DNA of 64,000 nucleotides from Odobenus rosmarus divergens (lineage: Eukaryota; Chordata; Mammalia; Carnivora; Odobenidae), in contig NW_004450459.1 of NCBI RefSeq assembly GCF_000321225.1, positions 1,446,471-1,510,470 of the forward strand. The letters run 5' to 3'. The notes under the pieces are model-generated. The model did not search any database and was not told where the DNA came from. It saw nothing but the letters and a program-made list of their open reading frames with translations. A program made the translations under genes and the position numbers. Below, in pieces: positions 10,448-22,843 of the stretch; position 1 is the first letter of the stretch; every line of letters starts with the position of its first letter.

Positions 10448-12583
10448 TGAAGGATTTTTATTTATAAGGAGATTTGAATTCTCTCTCACTAGAGTCCAGT
10501 GGTTGTGACAATGGCTGTAAATATTAATACCACTAGACATGAGGAATTTTCCTCCAAAAGGAATGTGAATAAGCCTCTTTGCAAATTATCAGGTTAACTT
10601 TGGTAGTACAGATGAAACAGGGAGACATGGCCGGGGTTAAAAACCATGCCTGGTATTAGCTTGATGCTGGCATTTCCCCCCCTTCCCTGGATGCGAATAT
10701 TATTGTGCCCCTTTATTATTTGCTTTGATATTTCATCTCTGAAGCTTTGATGTCTGCAGCTTTGGAGCCCTTGTGCTGCCTTTTCTCCAAATTCAGTAAC
10801 TAATCTAGCATATTTTCATAGGATAGAATTTTCTTTTCTGTCCCATAATGTGCTTCCCCCAGAAAAGTCTTTTACTGGTCTCTTTGATAATAAAACATTT
10901 GTAACACTTACTACAGGCCGTTTGCTTTACCTTATTATACCCTTATAACAAAGATTCTAAAGTACAGGCATACAAAAACGTCCAAAATATGCAGAACCAG
11001 GATTAACTCCTATGTGACTGATCAGCATGATGAACATTTTGTTACTGTATCCTGAAATTCTAAGTGTTTACATTATCTGTTTATTTAGTATTTTTAGTTC
11101 ATGTGCTTCTAGACTAGTGTTAGTTGCTGAATAAATAACCCACAAAAGCCAGAGTTTACAGCAGGATGGATTAGATTTTAGTAATTGTGATGGATAAAAC
11201 GAATTAATGTACAGGGATATGGACAAATTAAGCAATTCCTTTGACATCAGTGAAGGAATAGTTTTATGTGGGTGATGTATTCAGAATATCAATGAGGAAT
11301 AAAAGGTATGACTGTAATGAATTCTTCCTTAGTTCTATCGTCACAGTGAGAGAATGCTGTTGATAGTCTTTGTGCTTTTGAAAATTTGTCACAAAGACTG
11401 TTTTATGCACTTAACTCTCAATATGAAGTGTATTACCAGGTTTGGTAACACAGGGGCAGTTAGGAACAAAGGCGAGAGAATAGTGTCAGGAAGGGGGCTG
11501 TATCCACACACTCTTCTCTTTCCCAGCCTCTCTTGGCATTAGCAGGCAGAGGTGGTCATTTCGGATGAGGTTAGCAGTTTGGGAATAAAGACTAATGTGC
11601 AATGAAGAGGAGGCGTTCTAGGGGAACATGTCAGCCCGGCTCCGTGCCATCATCTTCTCCCCGCACTCTGGACTTCACTTTCTGAGAGAGCTGGGTTATT
11701 TCCCACCCTTTCATTTTTTTTTTTTTAAAGATTTTATTTTTTTAAGCAGTACCTGAATATGTTCTCTTTATTAAGTTATCATTTAGACAATATGAAGAAA
11801 GTGAAATTTCGCCTTGATACCCACATTGCCCCTGAGATAACCACTCTTCTTTGGAGCATACCCTTACAGATCTTTTCCCGATGTGCTAACTTTTCTTTTA
11901 TGTAGGTGTATGTGCAGTTGCTCAGATTAGCTCTTCGATAGCAAGGTGGCACGTCTCTATGGTGCAGCTGGTAATAAAGAAGGAGGTAACTCTATGTATC
12001 TTCACAAGTATTTTTGGTGTGTGACGGTAGAATAATTCTGGCCTCTGCTGTTGTTGACCTGACCGGCACTTCAGCTCTTTTATTTTCTTTTTAATCCCCC
12101 TGTGCAAGGAGCTATGACTTGACTGCTTTTTTCTGGATAGCTAGAATGAGGCCATTTTCTTTTGAAAGGCAATCGTAGAATATCTAGTGCTTTTCTTTAA
12201 TTGTGTGTGCACGAATGTGTATGCAAGTATGTCTGGACGTATGGTTTCTTGGTTGTGGACAATGGAACCTGGAATTGTTTTGTTTTGAGATACAGCTTTA
12301 CATTGAGTTTCACAACTGATTTTACAAGTGGAGCTACAAAGGATAAAACAAGTTTGCTGGAGAAATTACCACGACTCAGTCAAAACAGAGTCGTGTTTTT
12401 TATTTGTTTGGCAGCAATCAAAAGTGTGGCGCAGACACAGCAAGTGTGAAGCATCCAGATTTCTGTCTTGGAATGTATACGTGTCCATGTGATTAAAATC
12501 TTTATTTGACAAATTTACATGGTAAATGAGCATACAATAAATATCTTTTAAGTCTTATCACCCGAATCAGACTATACTTGAAT
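10448..12583. other. intergenic; possible old L1 fragment near 11,745-11,905, otherwise unrecognised
   Basis: No coding or RNA gene was recognised. A poly-T/AAAGATTTTATTT stretch at 11,718-11,745 looks like a SINE tail but has no tRNA-like head. The sequence after it weakly resembles an L1M 3' end. Confidence 0.4.
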
Positions 12584-12599
12584 TAAATAGGAAATTTCT

Positions 12600-12804
12600 T
12601 TTCTTTTCTTTTTTTAAGATTTTATTTAATAATTTGACAGAGAGAGACACAGCGAGAGAGGGAACACAAGCAGGGGGAGTGGGAGAGGGAGAAGCAGGCT
12701 TCCCGCCGAGCAGGGAGCCCGATGGCGGGGCTCCATCCCAGGACCCTGGGATCACGACCTGAGCCAAAGGCAGACGCTTAATGACTGAGCCACCCAGGTG
12801 CCCC
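12600..12804 (-). mobile_element. Can-SINE
   Basis: The head is GAGCCACCCAGGTGCCCC. The 16-base duplication TAAATAGGAAATTTCT lies at 12584-12599 and 12805-12820. Confidence 0.95.
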
Positions 12805-12820
12805 TAAATAGGAAATTTCT

Positions 12821-14434
12821 ATACTGTGCCCTTTTCTGTGGTCTTTGTGCTTGCTAGGAGTTGCTAGGTTGTCCAGGTGTTTCAGCGTGCCATCAGAGGT
12901 AGCATACCAAGGAGATTGTCTGGAGCCCCTTGCTATGATGCCTCAGGCTGGGTGAGGCCTTACAATACAAGTAAGATATGCAACTGGTATTTGGCTTATT
13001 ATTTTTTGTTTGTTTGTCTTCTTGTTTTGCAATGGCTGGCCGGAGAGAAGTGTGCAGCAATAAATAACCTGTGGTTTATAGCATTGTGACCTTGGGTGGC
13101 AGACTGTCTTTTTTTTTTTTCTTCTTCTGTGCCAACTCTGACCAGTTAGCTATAGCTTCCAGGGATTCTGAGTTTGAGGCTGGGATCAACAGAGAGTAAG
13201 CCACCTACTTGTTGAATGATGTCTGTCATGGGTTTGGCGGGAGGGTGTGGGGAGTGGCGGCAAGGGTTTTCTGTCATCCAGAATATAGGGCAATGATTAT
13301 GATTGGACTCTGCGTAACTTTGCTAGATTACATTTTTTAAGCACTCACAATAAACAGAGTTGAGCAATTCATAACTGATTCCTTATTTTCAGTTTATACT
13401 ATCACACCAGTTTACACTCTCACACCAGATTTATACATATGTATGTAAATTTTAAATGGAAACAAAACTAGCCCATCACCTATTCAGGCCAAGTGTGTAT
13501 GTGTGCCTAAGTAACACACACCATTCACTTACTAGCGGTGCCTTTGTGAATTCAAAGACCTTTGCAACCTTGACGTGGTGCCCAGGCAGGAAGAAGACCC
13601 AAAACAGTGCCATGCTTTTAAAAAACCTTAAAAAGTCTAAGGTTAGCAAGTGCAATTCAGTAGCCTACCAGTGCTTTATATAAGTCACCTTTTGTGTTTC
13701 AGTCGCCCTTAGTCATCACTTGAGAGAAGAGTTTTAGTTCATCTCCAGTTTTATGTAAATAGCAGCTCTCCTTAGAGTTGTCCCTTCTCCTGCTGCTTTT
13801 TTTTTTTCTTCTAAAAACAGAAGCCATTGTTTTTGGCCGTGGTCGGGGAGAGGGGGCATTTGTAGATTGAAACTTCTTTCTTGCTTTTGTGAATCAGGCC
13901 ACGTTGGCCACACAATGTCCTTGAATATGGCTTGAGTTATGAAGCCTAGCAAAATGTACCACTGACCTACTGTTTTTTGGCCTCATAACGGTATATTTCG
14001 AGGACACGTGACTTCCTTTACTCTAATGTTTGTCACTTTACGATTCAACTCCTATAGGTGTTTTTTCTTTCTTTTGGGAGAGTATGAAGGGAGTAAGGAA
14101 GCGGATATAGTTTTAGATGAGGTTTTTGGTAGTTCACATTCATTATTAGCTTGAGCTAGAGAAAATAAGACTCACTATGTGATCTTTTTCTTGCCCTCTG
14201 GTTTTCAAACTCTCTATGTTATGTCAGCCTTTCCTTTTTGCCCACTCTGAAGAAATCGTGGTTGTATGTTATGTTATAAAAATCATGTTAAAAGTAAGTT
14301 TCTAAGAGCTTTCCAATATTATCTAGCCAAAGAGAAAGTCATGGGAACTTTTCCCATTCTGCTTTTCCTTTTTAAATATCCTTATTCACTTTATCTTTTT
14401 CTCCATTTTTTAATGGCTCAAACGAAATAGTTTT
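12821..14434. other. intergenic, no feature recognised
   Basis: Short open frames only. I recognise no gene, RNA or named repeat. Confidence 0.5.
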
Positions 14435-14439
14435 TTTTA

Positions 14440-14515
14440 ATAGAGATATAATTGACATATAACATTATATTAGTTTCAGGTGTTTAACATAATGATTCAA
14501 TATTTGTAACTTTTT
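14440..14515. mobile_element. L1 3'-region fragment
   Basis: AGAGATATAATTGACATATA followed by ACATTATATTAGTTTCAGGT matches a common motif of mammalian L1 3' regions. Only a short piece remains. Confidence 0.7.
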
Positions 14516-14748
14516 CTCCATGTTTGATTAATGATACCGAGTCCCCCAAAAGAGCCTCCTCAGTATTTCCTCTTTTGGTGAACTGTTTTGGGAAACAAAA
14601 GAATCACTTGGGAAGGGTGGTGAGTTCAAGAGGGCATTTAAATTTAGGATAGCTTACATACTTATTTAACTTAAAAAATTTGTTCAGTCACTATTCATTG
14701 ACTACTAAGTGCTATTTTGTTAGCATTCAAATTTGCTTTGTAATTCTT

Positions 14749-14915
14749 TTTTTTAAAAGTTTATTTATTTGAGAGAGAGAGCAGGAGCAGGGGGAGCGGG
14801 AGAAGCAGGCTCCCTGCTGAGCAAGGAGCCCAATGTAGGGCTCGATCCCAGGACCCTGGGATCATGACCTGAGCCGAAGGCAGATGCTTAACCGACTGAG
14901 CCACCCAGGTGTCCC
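14749..14915 (-). mobile_element. Can-SINE
   Basis: The head is GAGCCACCCAGGTGTCCC. The flanking duplication TTTGCTTTGTAATTCTT lies at 14732-14748 and 14916-14932. Confidence 0.95.
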
Positions 14916-15101
14916 TTTGCTTTGTAATTCTTGAGTACACTTAAAACTCAGTGCTTTATTTTTAATAGTTTAGATAAATTGACTATCTTAAATATAATTG
15001 GCTGTCCTAAATTTTCACTTTTTTTTAGTTAACTAAATAGTATTTATTATTCACATTTGTGCACCAACCATTATTTTACCTCAATAAAATATGGTTGTTT
15101 T

Positions 15102-15267
15102 AGATTTTATTTATTTAGAGAGGGAACACAAGCAGGGGGAGTGGGAGAGGGAGAAGCAGGCTCCCTGCCGAGCAGGGAGCCTGATGCGGGGCTCGATCCC
15201 AGGACCCTGGGATCACGACCTGAGCCGAAGGCAGACGCTTAACGACTGAGCCACCCAGGCGCCCCTC
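15102..15267 (-). mobile_element. Can-SINE, short (CT)n region
   Basis: The head is GAGCCACCCAGGCGCCCC. The flanking ATGGTTGTTTT lies at 15091-15101 and 15268-15278. The GA-rich segment is shorter than in the other copies. This is the rightmost Can-SINE I can see in the window. Confidence 0.93.
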
Positions 15268-15278
15268 ATGGTTGTTTT

Positions 15279-15988
15279 AAAATAGCTTTTTCTTTATGTG
15301 TATAACTATTACATAAGCACATGATTTTTTTTGCCTTTGAAATGTTTTTATTTTGGGTTAGTCATAACTAATGATGGTTCTTACAACAAGAGCTTGTGGG
15401 TTTAATGTTTAATGAACAGTTTGTGACTTTATAAGTTAAATAAATTGGAAATATTGATATTGATAGAAAAGCTAGTCTCTAAATAAAACTTAATAACCTA
15501 ATAGCGAATATGGCTTTAGATTGATATAACTAAGCAGTTTAATCTTGAAACATTCTTAAATAGGATTTTTGTTCCCAGGGGAAAAATAAACTTCATTTTA
15601 AAGTATATGTATACTTCCTTTGTGAGTATTCTTTTTTTCACTTCCAAATGCCAAAAGGTGTACTCTATATTTTTGTTATGAAAATTCTGCTTGTTTAAAG
15701 TATTGTAGCAATTTTATAAATCAATAAAACTGAGCCATGTCAACATTGCGGGGGAAGCTTTAATAAATTTGCTACATCACTAAGAAAAATTGAAGGACAG
15801 CATGTATTGAAAGTGTAAGGAAGGGTAGCCCTTTGCTTTTAAAATAACGTGACAACTGGTTTCCTGCGCACTTAAATGTAAAATCTCATTGGCTAAATCA
15901 AAGTTAGTGCTGTGATGTGAGAAAAGATTGTAGGAGGAGAAGAAACATTTAAATGAAAAATTTAACGGGTCACCTGATTTGGCTAGAT
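15279..15988. other. intergenic, no feature recognised
   Basis: A/T-rich sequence with no recognised gene or repeat. Confidence 0.5.
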
Positions 15989-16151
15989 CAGGGGTTCTCC
16001 CCCTTGGCTGTACATTAGAACCCCCCAGGAGCATTTACACTTCCTGATACTTGACCCCGACCAATTACAGCAGGCTCCCTCCGCGTGGAACGCAATTATT
16101 GGTATTTTTTACAGCTCCCCTGCGATTCAAGCCAAGGCTTGAGAACCACTG
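15989..16151. mobile_element. MER5A-type hAT-Charlie MITE
   Basis: The ends CAGGGGTTCTC and GAGAACCACTG are imperfect inverted repeats. The inner segments CTTGGCTGTACATTAGAACC and GGTATTTTTTACAGCTCCCC agree with the MER5A family. Both ends are present, and the 8-base flanks are too diverged to call a duplication. Confidence 0.85.
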
Positions 16152-16261
16152 AGCTGGGTGGAAGCTCTCACTCCTGGTTGTTACATTTAAGAGGCATATT
16201 AGATAGCGTTCCAAGTTCGGGGCCATCATCTAACAGCCAGAAAGGCCATTTTTCCATGTCC

Positions 16262-16404
16262 TTGGTAGTGTGGCCTGAAGATCAGCAGCATTGTCTTCAC
16301 CTGGGAGCTTATTGGAATTGTCGAATGTCGGACCCCCTACCTAGGATCTGCTGATCCTCAGGTTCTCCCTATGCTCTGTCAAGCTTGAGACGCACTGTTG
16401 CAGG
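16262..16404. mobile_element. second MER5-type hAT fragment
   Basis: AGTGTGGCCTGAAGATCAGC, then AGCATTGTCTTCACCTGGGA and a degenerate GAGACGCACTG end, resemble the MER5 'agtgtggtccccagaccagcagcat' pattern. It is more diverged than its neighbour. Confidence 0.65.
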
Positions 16405-18697
16405 TGGTATTAGGGTGAATGTAGCTCTTGATACACCTGCCTTCTGCTGCTTTCTCTGGTTTTCTGTCCTAAGTCAGTCGTGCGTGATATTTTCATACAG
16501 GGTTGGAAAATGAAAGCAGTACTGTGTGCTCACGTCGGCAGGTTACAAGCTAGAGGTGATCTTTCTGATCTGGAGCACGTGTGGAGGAAGTGACGCCCAC
16601 CGTCACATCACCACCGAGCTCCACGCTCCCCAAGGCGGGGAGAGACAACGGAACCGGAAGAACAGTCTCTGGGCTGGAGGCCACGCTCTTGCAATACCCG
16701 CACGCAGCTTTCATATGTGTTAAGGAAAAAAAAAGTTGTAGTCCTTGCAAGTATATGTCCTCGTTCACATCTTTACTTTGCTAATTCTTCATGGAAAGAG
16801 AAAGAAATTTCCCCTGAAGTAAGAAATTTACTCATCCCGGTCTCCAGTGGAAGCGACGAAAACCAAATCCTCCAAGTGCTCGGGAATAATGTCTGTCCAG
16901 CGCCCAGCTCTCAAAACCTCCCTGACCGTGGCTGGGGTCCCCTCCCGTAAACATTCCGGGAACTCTCCATTGGCTTCCCTCCATCTAAGGCATCCACTGA
17001 GAACCAGGCAGATTGCCTCCTTCCTTGAAGGTGGGAAAGGTTCTTTTCTGTTCCTTCTTTAGAGCCCACAACATGGTGTCCAGAGAGCTGTCAGCTCTCT
17101 CACCCACTGTCTGTCCACATGGCATGTTGTTGGGTCAGATAAGCCCCTATTTCCTGGCTATATAGCAGATGCCAGTGAAGGTTCTAAGCTTTCTGAGAGG
17201 AACAATTGACTACACTGGCACTGAGGAGCCTTTTAATCGGGAGTGACCTGAGGGCATCTTGCTGTCTACCCTGTCCTGGAACCATAATGACCCTGAAAGG
17301 TGAAACAGAACCCTCTTCTCCCTAAACAGTCCTCCCTCCCGCCCTCTCAGTCTCCTGCAGTTTCGAATGTTGGTGTTGTGAAGGGGTGGCGAGCCCATGT
17401 TGGGAAATGGGGAGCTGGCCCCTCGTTCCAGCTCTGCTATTTGTGGCTTTGGGCACGTTATTCAAAGACCCTAGATCTCAGTGTTCTCCCCTTGCAGCTT
17501 TCTTTCTGGTGGGTCTCTCCACTTGGGGCCCCATTTTTCTTCCCCTTAGTGGTCCTTACATTTATGAGACGGCATCTCAGCCTCCTATCTGGTCTTGGCC
17601 CGATGGACCTGGTGGTGTCCCTTCTCTGCATCTTCTTCAGGTTGTTCTAGGCAGGACACAAGAGTAGAGGAGGATGTGGGCGAGGTTCTCAGCAGATGGC
17701 GGGGGGAGTGCCCGTGTGCCTCACCTGACTACAGGGCTCTCAGGCAAAACTGGCAGCCATCAACAAAAAGCTGATTTCATTCCTGTGTTGCAAGTGCAGG
17801 GAAGAATTCTGCCCTCGTGTTCCTTTCTAAGGCTGAGACTGGGGTCAGACAGGGTTTCAACATCCCTAGAACCTTCCCCTATAACTCAGGAAATGTGTAC
17901 CTGTTCCATCCTTAGCAAGAAGCATTTGTCCTTGAGGCTCTGCTGGTTCAGGAGCACCTGGTTTGGGGGGCCCTCAGAGAAGTACACATCCACACCAGGC
18001 TCATCCATAGCAGCCCCTTCTGGCTGCAGAAGGAAAGGAACCCTGAACATCAGAGCCCTGGAGGTGATGTGATTTTGGAATATAGATGAGGTTCGGTGGG
18101 GTGGAGTCTGGAGCCCAGACCTTGAGGCGTCTTTGGTGCAAAATGGTGGTTTATGAAAGCCCGGGGCCAGGACTCATGGGCAGAACAAGCTGCTGCCCCG
18201 GGGCTGTGAGCTGTGGCTGGTTCTATACTATGGGGTTGGTGGAGGTAAGGAAAAAGGGAGGTTTTGAAAGAGATTTCATTTGTCAAAGAAGACTCACAGG
18301 AGACCAGACACCTTGCCATTGTTAAGTTAGGTGGTTTACCCCTCTAGTAAGGCATTAACAGTAAGATAGTTGGGAGCTTCCTGGAGGATGTTAGATTCCT
18401 ATCACACATCCTTATCAATGCGCTGCAGGTTTAAAAAGAAATTCAGTTTTATTTACATTTCCTTCTGCATCAGCCTCCCTCAATTTTATGGAGGGGAGGG
18501 TGATGTTAGGGCTTCAGGAAACAGTTCTGGGTCTCTGGAAGTTAGGCTATTGATAAGAAAGCTTCTTCCTTGTAAATCACTAGGGCATTTGTAAACTGAG
18601 GGAGACTCAGGTCTTGCAGGACTGCGATCCGTACAAGTTAACTATTTGTTTTTCCTTTAGGGCAGCCAGGAGTGCCTGAGGAATGTCACACAAAGGC
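16405..18697. other. intergenic, no feature recognised
   Basis: This stretch is more GC-rich than its surroundings, with several open frames on both strands that resemble no known protein. It may include an old, unidentified interspersed element, but I cannot name one. Confidence 0.4.
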
Positions 18698-18718
18698 GGG
18701 GGGGGGGGGGGGGGGGGG
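18698..18718 (+). repeat. 21-base poly-G homopolymer
   Basis: An uninterrupted run of 21 G follows AAAGGC. Its length should be treated as uncertain in any assembly. Confidence 0.95.
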
Positions 18719-20452
18719 TTGCAGGGTGTCAGTTTCTGCTTTGTCCTCAGCTTGCTTTCTGTTCTCTCATCAGAGGGGTTTCCAAAATGGGGCTCACCAC
18801 TGCCTCTTTTTGTGGGAGCTATGTGTAGGTATTTCTCAGATGCCTTGGCATCTATCTGCCTGCTCCCTTTGAAAATGTAGGGCACTATTTCTTAAACTTT
18901 TTGAATCACTGACATCTTTAAAAATGAAATGAAAACTAGGAGTCCTAATCCCTAAAAAATATACATAGACATCATCTCAGTATGTTCACGGACCCCTGAA
19001 GATACGAGGATAAGCATGAATTTCAGGTTTGGAGTCCTGACTTTCAGGACTTGCTGGCTTTTCCACAGGATTCCTGAGGGATTGGAAAGCATTGGCATGC
19101 TCTCTCCGCTTACTTGCTTCCCAGCTTTCCTTACAGTGAGGTAGGAGTGAATGGGGGTCATCCCCATGAGCCACATTCCCACACCACATCCTCAGGCGAG
19201 CCCGGCTTGCTGGGCTGGACTCATACCTCCCCGCTGCCAGCTCGGAGGCAGGGGGCATTGGCACCGAGAAGGTGGTGGGCAGTGAGGTGCCCTCTCACCT
19301 CTGCAGGTTCTCTCTTTCCCCCACCTCTGGTGTACCCCCAGGGTCTACCAGCCTGACATTATCCTGTATCCCTAAGACCCCAGACAAGCTTAAGAAAGAC
19401 CTGTCCAGGAATGGTTATAAAGCCCCAGAGGTGTAATTACAGGGCCATTAGGGGCAAGAGATTTGGTGGTAGGTAAAGGTCTTCCTGTGAATGGCGTCCC
19501 CCAGGAGGAAATAAGCTCTTTGATGTAGAACGGCAAATAAACATCATAGCCATCTCAGACTAGCTAAAGACTTGGTAAAATTTGATCAAGTAACTACTTT
19601 GCTTAAATCTCCTTTATGCGTCTCTTTACCTCTTAAGGAAAAGCCCAAACTCGGTGGTGTGGTTTCTGAGGCCTTTTGCAATCCTACCCCGCCTCTTGCC
19701 CCCAGGCCTCTGCTGTTACAAAGGTCCTCTGCCTGGAAAGCCCCACCCTGCTTCTCCTTATCTCCTCCCTACTTCAGGTCGAAGCTTTGGATGAGGAACT
19801 CCCCCAACCTGATTGTTCTGTATTTCTCTGACTGGATCAGATGCCCCAGTAGTGTGCTTTCCCAAACACTATGGATTTTTTTTTTTTAATTAAACCATAG
19901 CACTTAATTTCATTTCTTAGGTGATATCCTGTTCCTCCTGCGAAGATGTAGTCCTGTTTCCACCTTCCGTGTTTCCACCTGCCGTAGCCTGACTCAGCCT
20001 GCATGCAGCACCGATGAAAACTTTTCGTTCTAGCATCCATCAATTAACTTTGGGGAGCACTGTTATCACCTCTCAGAGAATCACAACACATTTAGCTCAT
20101 CAAAGGCTCTGAGAAGTCCTGCATCAAGAAGTGCAAAAACCCAAGTCCTAAGTTTATTTGGTTGTGGAACACTCTTTTCACAGCATCTACCAAAATCCCG
20201 AGGAAAAGAGGGAAATATAGATCCAGAGATACCAAAAGGCATAAAGTTAAGCTGTAAGCTTTCACTTTTTATAACCTTAGACTAAAAATTGATGGGCCAA
20301 TCTATTTTTAAAGATTCTTCTATTTTTCTAGCAGACCATCTTTTCTCCTATTACAAGGAAACTGGACTTTCTCTGAATTTTTCAAAGTTATATTTGGGGC
20401 AGAGTAAACAAATACAAATTACTTTCTGTTTTTGGAGCACAAGCATAAAACA
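18719..20452. other. intergenic; possible L2-like fragment at about 19,600-19,780
   Basis: The segment AAGGAAAAGCCCAAACTCGG and the later TCTGCCTGGAAAGCCCCACC weakly resemble an L2-type pattern ('aaagtccaaactcctt… ctgcctggaatgctc'). Nothing else was recognised. Confidence 0.35.
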
Positions 20453-20559
20453 TTATTCTTGAATCAGTCTCCATAGACTCTCAATTGAATTGGCTATTTT
20501 ACCAGCTGTTTGCCATTTACGTCCCACCCCACCTTCATCTATATAATCAGCTACTATTG

Positions 20560-20740
20560 AACGGAGGTCATACGTTCCCGTGGCCGCCCCACGCGGCCGG
20601 CGTAGGCTGCAGGCTTCTGCTAAGGCATAAATAGAGGGCAGACCTTGCCTCTGACGTGGCTGACCTCGGCTGCATAGGCTGTCGGCCCTCCCTGCTCTCC
20701 CCCGCCCAGACTGGCTCTCGAGGCCGGGGTGACATCCTTT
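20560..20740. other. small GC-rich, CpG-containing patch
   Basis: The CpG dinucleotides (for example in CGCCCCACGCGGCCGGCG) cluster here against an A/T-rich background. A CATAAATAGAGG TATA-like element lies near 20,624. It could be a remnant element or a small promoter. No transcript is visible from sequence alone. Confidence 0.4.
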
Positions 20741-21524
20741 CAGCTTTAGAGTTCGCATGAGCATGCGCTGTACCTCAGTCGCGGACTGGACGTGTGAGGG
20801 TATTAGCACGTTGGGGCTGGAAATCCTACCCAGGAATCACCCAGCAAGTTCTGCCTCTCATTTTAAGGTAAGAATAGGCATTTAAAATGGTTACATGATA
20901 TCGTAGATGCTGTTGGTACTGCCCAGGCCCCCCAGGGTAAGTGTACCCGACCAGGTTTCTTGAGGGCTGGCTCCTTAGCTGCCCTGGCTTGCAGAGACCG
21001 CTCTGGCCGACAGGTGTCCCTCTTTGTCCGGGAGGTTATTTCCCTCCCCTCTCTCGGGCCTCCCCCGCCCCACCCCGAAACTCACAGCCTGTACGGGCTG
21101 TCTTTGGCTCTTCACTACATTCCTTCAGGTACGATCTATGTTATCTTGCTCCTCTTTGTGTGGTTCCCAAGGATGTCTAACACAAAATACTGTGAACTGT
21201 ACATGTTCGGTATTTTTGATGGATTGAGTTGAATCAGTCCCCATAAAAATATTTTTCTTGATAATTTTAAAAAGATTTAAGCTGTTATTTTGGGGGTTTT
21301 TTGTTAAGTTTTGAGAATAAATTTATCCATGAGAATCAAATCTGTGCTTTAAAAAATTGTTGAATATATTTAACACAATAATTCAAATATTTACTTTAAA
21401 GAACCTATTGACGTGGGCCTTTTTGAGCTCGATTTACTCGATCTTATCTGTGATCATTTCTGTGATTTGTGAGGTCATACTCCCCAACCCCAGAATTTCA
21501 CAAAAAACAACCAACCACACATTT
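20741..21524. other. intergenic DNA just downstream of TTN, no feature recognised
   Basis: It is GC-richer up to about 21,170 and then A/T-rich. No gene or named repeat was recognised. Confidence 0.5.
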
Positions 21525-22544
21525 TGAGGTGCAGATAGCTTGCTTTATTTTGTTGTTACTATTTCTCAAGGAGGTCCAACAATTGTAACTAATAATGGAA
21601 TTTATAACTGCATGAAAGGAACTACATCAAATTGACATTTGGGGCAGTTAGTAATGGTGTAGTTGTTTTTAATTTAACGACAGCTTGATTTTGTGTTTTG
21701 GTTTTTTTTTTTGCTGTGGCTCATCGCTTAGTTGCCCCAGTTTCTCAGGTTTAAATTTGAATTTAGAGCTACCACACGAAGGCGTTGGCTGCACCCCAGA
21801 ACCTCCAAGAGTTGACACTGCTCTGGCATAGGAATACTTGAATAGCTTGGTGAAATGAAGGGATGGCCAGGCGATGTTACTTTTCCAAGCTATCCCCGCA
21901 CTCTCTATGGTCAGAGACAGTGTGGAAGGAGCGAACAGAGTGTTGGCCGTTACACTCTGCTCTGGTAATATTTGTCATAATTTAGAGTGTGACATCATCA
22001 GAAAATGTAAGACGTTAAAGTGTTGCTTACAGGAGGGTAAATGCAAACATCACCAATGCCTTACATTTCTGATTCAATAGGTATTGGTGCACACATCCGG
22101 TTACGTGCATGGCATCATCTTTTAGGTGGATTGGACTTCTTCAATGGGGAATTTCTCAACCCATTGAGGCATACTTAGACATCAACATTATGTTGAGGCA
22201 CAAAGATTGATTAAGTGTTGAGCAGGGTATTCGTTCCATAAGAAACTTTCTCCTACCAACGGTTAGTTTCAAAAGTTACATTGTAAAATGTCAAAATAAA
22301 TGGTACAAAACTTTATAACCGTTAATCCGGCTATATACAGTATGTACATGTCACTAGAAAATGCATAATATTCTTAGGTCAACAATTATGAAAGATTGAA
22401 ATGTCTAATTTTGAACTTTGACTCATTTAGGCTGATACAAAACTACTTTTTCTTTTGGAATATTTACAGATCAGAAAGATTAGTCCATGTGAATGATTTG
22501 TGAAAGTTTAAGGAGCAGTATGACTGTGAGGACCACAGGCCCTC
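21525..22544 (-). other. TTN: TTN 3' UTR
   Basis: About 1.02 kb from the stop codon to the expected cleavage site, close to the roughly 1 kb known for human TTN. It is A/T-rich with no open frame or recognised repeat. Confidence 0.8.
21544..21549 (-). terminator. TTN: TTN polyadenylation signal
   Basis: AATAAA on the - strand (TTTATT on +), about 1 kb after the stop codon, in ACAAAATAAAGCA. Cleavage would be near 21,525. Confidence 0.8.
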
Positions 22545-22843
22545 TTACATGGATCGAATATTTATATTCACAGTGGCAGAGTCAGATCCAAATTCATTCC
22601 CTAAGCTCAGGGTATAAAGTCCACCATCTTGTTTCTGTACGTCCATGATGATCAGAGTCGTCAGGTCATCTGTGTTTTCAATGTGGAATCTCCCGTGTTG
22701 TTCTTGTGTTTGAATTTTTCTTCCGCCACGGGACCATGTTATTTCTGGGGTAGGCTCACCCGTAAAGGCACAGGCTACTGTTAAAACTTTGCCCTCATCA
22801 ATGCTGATGTCAGAGGGAAGAGCTTCAATTTTAGGTGGAATTC
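22545..22843 (-). CDS. TTN: TTN exon 363 (Mex6), Ig M10 and stop codon
   Basis: The acceptor is ataaag|GA (22,844/22,843). The exon encodes GIPPKIEALPSDISIDEGKV… to SDSATVNINIRSM and ends in TAA at 22,545-22,547. M10 is the last titin Ig and binds obscurin/OBSL1 at the M-band. It is the site of tibial muscular dystrophy mutations in people. Both Ig core strands are intact here. Confidence 0.96.

Noticed and set aside
11718..11750. Possible ninth Can-SINE (poly-T then AAAGATTTTATTT)
   Set aside because: Only the tail-like part is present. There is no tRNA-like head and no target duplication.
17674..18072. 132-residue open frame on + in the intergenic region
   Set aside because: No recognisable domain or conservation signal. 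The surrounding sequence shows no exon structure.
18607..18885. Open frames with poly-Gly or poly-Pro at the G21 run
   Set aside because: The homopolymer itself keeps all frames open, so this is composition and not a gene.
20453..20809. 118-residue open frame on the - strand in the GC-rich patch
   Set aside because: It resembles no known protein, shows no splice or polyadenylation context, and long open frames arise easily in GC-rich DNA.
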